From contig JBEHYO010000004.1 in the NCBI GenBank assembly GCA_048498135.1, positions 27,606-91,605 on the forward strand: DNA of 64,000 nt, given 5' to 3'. The notes beneath the pieces were generated by a model, which did no database searches, was not told the DNA's origin, and saw only the letters and a list, made by a program, of their open reading frames with translations. Position numbers and translations under genes: made by a program. The stretch's first letter is position 1, and the number at the start of each line of letters is the position of its first letter. This document shows positions 60,760 through 64,000 of the stretch, piece after piece. The stretch is from Dokdonella_A sp937902695 (GTDB taxonomy: Bacteria > Pseudomonadota > Gammaproteobacteria > Xanthomonadales > Rhodanobacteraceae).

Positions 60760-61194
60760 CTACTCCAGGCTGCCGCCGGCAGCTTCGATCGCCGCCTTGG
60801 CACCAGCCGTCGCGGCAACGCCCTTCAGTTTCACGGCGCGCTTGAGCTCGCCCTTCTTGACGATCTTGGCGCGCGAGGCGCGGGTTTCAACCAGCCCCGC
60901 GGCCTTCAGCACGTCGAAATCGATGACGTCGGCCTTCAGCGAATCGAGCTGGTACAGCAGCACTTCGCTGACGTCCTTCTTGAGCTTCGAGCGGAAGCCG
61001 ACCTTCGGCAGGCGGCGCTGCAGCGGCATCTGGCCGCCTTCGAAGCCCGGCTTGACCTTGCCCTTGCCGGTGCGCGCGTACTGACCCTTGTGGCCGCGGC
61101 CGGCGGTCTTGCCTAGGCCCGAGCCGATGCCGCGACCGACGCGAACGCGATCCTTGCGGGCGCCGACAGCGGGCTTGAGAGTGTTGAGACGCAT
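60760..61194 (-). CDS. rplO: 50S ribosomal protein L15
   Basis: A 144-residue L15: 'MRLNTLKPAVGARKDRVRVGRGIGSGLGKTAGRGHKGQ' is the conserved glycine-rich opening, with 'GFEGGQMPLQRRLPKVGF' after it. Spc operon, directly before secY. Confidence 0.98.
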   Translation of the reverse strand: MRLNTLKPAVGARKDRVRVGRGIGSGLGKTAGRGHKGQYARTGKGKVKPGFEGGQMPLQRRLPKVGFRSKLKKDVSEVLLYQLDSLKADVIDFDVLKAAGLVETRASRAKIVKKGELKRAVKLKGVAATAGAKAAIEAAGGSLE

Positions 61195-61217
61195 GGTCTG
61201 TTCCTTATTCCGGGCGC

Positions 61218-61427
61218 TTACGCGCCTTCCTCGATGCGGACCAGGTAGCTCACCTGATTCACGAGACCGCGAACCTGCGGAGAATCCGTCAGCTCGCGCA
61301 CGTCGTTGAGCTTGCGCAGGCCGAGCGCGCGCACGCTGAGGCGATGGCGTCCCTGGCAGCCGTTGATGCTCTTGTAGAGGCGCACGCGGATCTTGCCGCC
61401 GGCGCTCTTCGTCTTTGCCTTAGCCAT
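61218..61427 (-). CDS. rpmD: 50S ribosomal protein L30
   Basis: A 69-residue L30 with 'IRVRLYKSINGCQGRHRLSVRALGLRKLNDVRELTDSPQVRGLVNQVSYLV'. It is slightly longer at the N-terminus than the usual 59-60 residues. It overlaps the end of rpsE by 8 bp. Confidence 0.96.
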   Translation of the reverse strand: MAKAKTKSAGGKIRVRLYKSINGCQGRHRLSVRALGLRKLNDVRELTDSPQVRGLVNQVSYLVRIEEGA

Positions 61428-61935
61428 TGAGCACCTCGTCGACGGTCTTGCCGCGCTTGGATGCGATGCGCTGCGGCGAGGTCATCGCCTGCAGGCCAAT
61501 GATCGTCGCGCGCACGAGATTGATGGGATTGCGCGAGCCGACGGCCTTGGCGAGAACATTCTTGACGCCGACGACTTCGAGCACGGCGCGCATCGCGCCG
61601 CCGGCGATGACGCCGGTGCCTTCCGAAGCCGGCTGCATGAACACGCGAGCCGCGCCGTGGTTGGCCTTGACTGAATGGAACAGCGTGCCGTTGTTGAGCT
61701 CGATGCGCACCATCGTCTTGCGCGCGCGCTCCATCGCCTTGGAGATCGCGACCGGCACTTCGCGCGCCTTGCCGTAGCCGAACCCGACGCGGCCGTCGCC
61801 GTCGCCGACGACCGTCAGCGCCGTGAAGCTCATCTGGCGGCCGCCCTTGACGGTCTTCGCCACGCGATTGACCGCGATCAGCTTCTCGAGGAAGCCGTCG
61901 CTGTTCTCACGATCGTCTCTGTTGCTGGTTGCCAT
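61420..61935 (-). CDS. rpsE: 30S ribosomal protein S5
   Basis: A 171-residue S5 with 'RVAKTVKGGRQMSFTALTVVGDGDGRVGFGYGKAREVP' (double-stranded RNA-binding fold) and 'MRAVLEVVGVKNVLAKAVGSRNPINLVRATI'. It overlaps rpmD by 8 bp and follows rplR after a repeat-bearing gap. Confidence 0.98.
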   Translation of the reverse strand: MATSNRDDRENSDGFLEKLIAVNRVAKTVKGGRQMSFTALTVVGDGDGRVGFGYGKAREVPVAISKAMERARKTMVRIELNNGTLFHSVKANHGAARVFMQPASEGTGVIAGGAMRAVLEVVGVKNVLAKAVGSRNPINLVRATIIGLQAMTSPQRIASKRGKTVDEVLNG

Positions 61936-62013
61936 GGTTCACCTTGTCTGCCGCCTCCTTAAGAGTGCGGACTTCTGCTTGCGGCTTGGCCGCTTGGAGT
62001 TGTGGTGGAGCTG

Positions 62014-62073
62014 TGATTCGTGATTCGGGATTGGTGAAAGCGGGTTCTATCGAATCCCGGATCACGAATCCCC
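62014..62073. repeat. dispersed inverted repeat, family C, in the rplR-rpsE gap
   Basis: GATTCGTGATTCGGGATT ... AATCCCGGATCACGAATC, a long inverted repeat. It interrupts the otherwise compact spc operon. The same family is at 63440-63513. Confidence 0.85.
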
Positions 62074-62083
62074 ATTCGCTGCC

Positions 62084-62437
62084 TTAAAACTTGAGACCGG
62101 CCTCGCGCGCCGCATCGGCCAGGGCCTGGATGCGACCGTGGTAGCGGAAACCCGAGCGGTCGAACGCGACCTTCTCGACGCCCGCCTTGAGCGCGCGCTC
62201 GGCGACAGCCTTTCCGACAGCGGCGGCGGCCGATTTGTTCTTCGTGCCCTTGAGATCGCCGGCGATCGCCTTCTGCACGGTCGATGCCGACGCGATGACC
62301 TTGTCGCCGTTCGCGCTCGTCACCTGCGCGTAGATGTGCTGCGCGGTGCGATGCACGGAAAGACGCGGCACGGCCAGCGTGCGGATGTGGGCGCGCGTCG
62401 ATTTGGCGCGGCGCAGTCTTGCGATGTTCTTGTCCAT
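62084..62437 (-). CDS. rplR: 50S ribosomal protein L18
   Basis: A 117-residue L18 with 'KNIARLRRAKSTRAHIRTLAVPRLSVHRTAQHIYAQV' and the end 'FDRSGFRYHGRIQALADAAREAGLKF', both diagnostic. It binds 5S rRNA with L5. Confidence 0.98.
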   Translation of the reverse strand: MDKNIARLRRAKSTRAHIRTLAVPRLSVHRTAQHIYAQVTSANGDKVIASASTVQKAIAGDLKGTKNKSAAAAVGKAVAERALKAGVEKVAFDRSGFRYHGRIQALADAAREAGLKF

Positions 62438-62466
62438 TTCCTTTCCTCCGAAGCGGATCGACGTCG

Positions 62467-62994
62467 TTACGCCTTCTTGGCTTCCTTAAGCGTGATTTGC
62501 TCGCCCGAGTACCGCACGCCCTTGCCCTTGTAGGGCTCCGGCGGACGGAACGCGCGGATCTTCGCGGCGACTTCGCCGACGCGCTGCTTGTCGGCGCCCT
62601 TGACGAAGATTTCCGTCTGCGCCGGCACTTCGATGGTGATGCCCTCGGGCGCCTTGAAGACGACCGGATGCGAAAAGCCGAGCGTGAGGTTCAGATCCTT
62701 GCCCTGCATCGCGGCGCGGTAACCGACGCCGACGAGCTCGAGCTTCTTCGAATAGCCTTCGCTGACGCCCTTCACCATGTTGTTGAGGAGCGCACGCGCG
62801 GTGCCGGCCATCTTGGTGTCGTTCTGGCTCTGCGCCTTGAGCTGGATCTCGCCGTCCGCGACGGCGACGTCGACGCCCGCGGGCGAATCGATCTTCAGGG
62901 TGCCCTTCGGGCCCTTGACGGTGATCGCGCCGGCCTGGACCTGGCAGTCGACGCCTTTGGGCAGCGCGACGGGCTTCTTTGCAACACGAGACAT
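62467..62994 (-). CDS. rplF: 50S ribosomal protein L6
   Basis: A 175-residue L6: 'MSRVAKKPVALPKGVDCQVQAGAITVKGPKGTL' and 'LELVGVGYRAAMQGKDLNLTLGFSHPV', and the end 'RPPEPYKGKGVRYSGEQI' are typical. Confidence 0.98.
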   Translation of the reverse strand: MSRVAKKPVALPKGVDCQVQAGAITVKGPKGTLKIDSPAGVDVAVADGEIQLKAQSQNDTKMAGTARALLNNMVKGVSEGYSKKLELVGVGYRAAMQGKDLNLTLGFSHPVVFKAPEGITIEVPAQTEIFVKGADKQRVGEVAAKIRAFRPPEPYKGKGVRYSGEQITLKEAKKA

Positions 62995-63007
62995 GGTCGT
63001 TCGCTCC

Positions 63008-63403
63008 TTATGCCACGAGGCCGATGACCTCGCCGCCGAGACCCGCCTTGCGGGCCTGCGCGTCGGTCATGATGCCGGCGGACGTGGACACGATCGAGAC
63101 GCCGAGACCGCCAAGGATCTTCGGCAGCTCGTTCTTGCCGCGATACACGCGAAGGCCCGAGCGGCTGATGCGCTCGAGGCGCTCGATGACCGGCTTGCCT
63201 TCGTAGTACTTGAGCGCGATCTCGAGCTTGGGCTTGCCTTCGGCGTTCGAGACCTGCGCGTCGGAGATGTAGCCCTCGTCCTTCAGGAGCTTGGCGAGCG
63301 CCTGTTTCACGCGGGAAGCCGGCATCGCCACGGTGCGCTTGCCCGTGGCCTGCGCATTGCGAATGCGCGTAAACATGTCGGCGATGGGATCAGTCATGCT
63401 CAT
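63008..63403 (-). CDS. rpsH: 30S ribosomal protein S8
   Basis: A 131-residue S8: 'MTDPIADMFTRIRNAQATGKRTVAMPASRVKQALAKLLKDEGYI' and 'GLGVSIVSTSAGIMTDAQARKAGLGGEVI' are typical. Two tandem ATGs are possible (63403, 63397). S8 is the usual translational regulator of the spc operon. Confidence 0.98.
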   Translation of the reverse strand: MSMTDPIADMFTRIRNAQATGKRTVAMPASRVKQALAKLLKDEGYISDAQVSNAEGKPKLEIALKYYEGKPVIERLERISRSGLRVYRGKNELPKILGGLGVSIVSTSAGIMTDAQARKAGLGGEVIGLVA

Positions 63404-63439
63404 GTTTCAGTTCCTGGCATCGATATCCGCTGCAAAGCG

Positions 63440-63513
63440 GGGATTTGTGATTCGGGATTCGGGATCCGGAAGAGCGGGCTTTTGCGAATCCCGAATCCCG
63501 AATCTCCAATCCC
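63440..63513. repeat. dispersed inverted repeat, family C, in the rpsN-rpsH gap
   Basis: GATTCGGGATTCGGGATCC ... GAATCCCGAATCCCGAATC, an inverted repeat filling most of the gap between rpsN and rpsH. Confidence 0.85.
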
Positions 63514-63516
63514 GGC

Positions 63517-63822
63517 TTACCAGCTGGCCTTGCGCAGGCCCGGCACGTCGCCGCGCATCGTCGCCTCGCGCAGCTTGTGACGGCCGAGGCCGAACTTGCG
63601 GTAGACGCCGCGCGAACGGCCGGTCAGTGCGCAGCGATTGCGCTGACGCGTCGGGCTCGAGTCGCGCGGAAGCTTCTGCAGCTTCGTCGCCGCGGCGAGC
63701 TTGTCCTCGTACGAGGCCGTCGAGCTCGAGATGATCTTCTTGAGCTCAACGCGCTTGCCGCCGTGACGCTTGACGAGCTTCGTGCGCTTGACCTCGCGGT
63801 TGATCATGGAACGCTTTGCCAT
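63517..63822 (-). CDS. rpsN: 30S ribosomal protein S14
   Basis: A 101-residue S14 of the long, zinc-free type: 'MAKRSMINREVKRTKLVKRHGGKRVELK' and 'RNRCALTGRSRGVYRKFGLGRHKLREATMRGDVPGLRKASW', without the CxxC pairs of the short zinc form. Confidence 0.97.
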   Translation of the reverse strand: MAKRSMINREVKRTKLVKRHGGKRVELKKIISSSTASYEDKLAAATKLQKLPRDSSPTRQRNRCALTGRSRGVYRKFGLGRHKLREATMRGDVPGLRKASW

Positions 63823-63841
63823 ATTCGTGTGCCTCTGGAAA

Positions 63842-64000
63842 TCAGTTGCGGAACGGGAAGCGGAACGCTTCGAGCAGCGCCTTGGCTTCCTCGTCGGACT
63901 TCGCGGTCGTCGTGATCGCGATGTCCATGCCGCGCAGCGCGTCGATCTGGTCGAAATCGATCTCGGGGAAGATGATCTGTTCCTTGACGCCCATGTTGTA
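63842..64000 (-). CDS. rplE: 50S ribosomal protein L5, C-terminal end only
   Basis: The last 52 residues of L5, cut by the window edge: 'YNMGVKEQIIFPEIDFDQID', then 'RGMDIAITTTAKSDEEAKAL' and the end 'FRFPFRN'. The stop is 19 bp before the rpsN start. The 5' part lies outside the window. Confidence 0.95.
   Translation of the reverse strand, partial: YNMGVKEQIIFPEIDFDQIDALRGMDIAITTTAKSDEEAKALLEAFRFPFRN

Overview
The window is GC-rich chromosomal DNA (about two thirds G+C by eye) from a gammaproteobacterium of the Xanthomonadales type, most likely near Rhodanobacteraceae/Dokdonella. This rests on the tesA/ybbA/ybbP arrangement, a class II DAHP synthase, a secY-rpsM junction without rpmJ, several families of dispersed palindromic repeats, and secreted proteins ending in an 'IFxxGFDG'-like tail. 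No lineage was tested by computation.

Layout. 0-9 kb: end of an ABC-2 exporter operon, a DUF805 membrane protein, a secreted beta-helix protein, malate dehydrogenase, an aminotransferase, a GlsB-type membrane protein, a cyclophilin and typA/bipA. 9-15.6 kb: a VOC protein and AraC regulator translationally linked to the ybbA-ybbP exporter, divergent tesA, a GIY-YIG protein and an SDR with a lysine-rich tail. 15.8-29 kb: secreted propeller/FG-GAP proteins, two alpha/beta hydrolases, a zinc-uptake-like operon (porin, znuA, znuB, no ATPase), an alcohol dehydrogenase and a cupin. 29-39 kb: three TolB-like/TPR sensor proteins, a DoxX-like membrane protein, a DUF711 protein and a quinone-reductase-like enzyme.

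39.4-45.8 kb is the accessory hotspot. It holds a VapBC pair bracketed by two 248-bp direct copies of a SymE-like gene, a highly structured segment upstream of the intact symE, and a tRNA-Leu-like remnant with a terminator. Next comes a visibly lower-GC cargo of three genes: a TIR-like (PF10137/Cap12-type) protein, a divergent Cys/His-cluster protein, and a PD-(D/E)XK plus DUF5655 protein. A broken duplicate of the 3' end of a BNR-propeller gene and a HigBA-type pair follow. This cargo is the best candidate for an undescribed defence module.

45.8-56 kb: the full-length BNR propeller, an LVIVD-repeat protein, a PNPOx-fold protein, an SDR, class II DAHP synthase, DsbB and an ALG10-like membrane glycosyltransferase. 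56-64 kb: the alpha and spc ribosomal operons on the minus strand (rplQ back to rplE, which is cut by the window end), with repeats inserted in several of their gaps.
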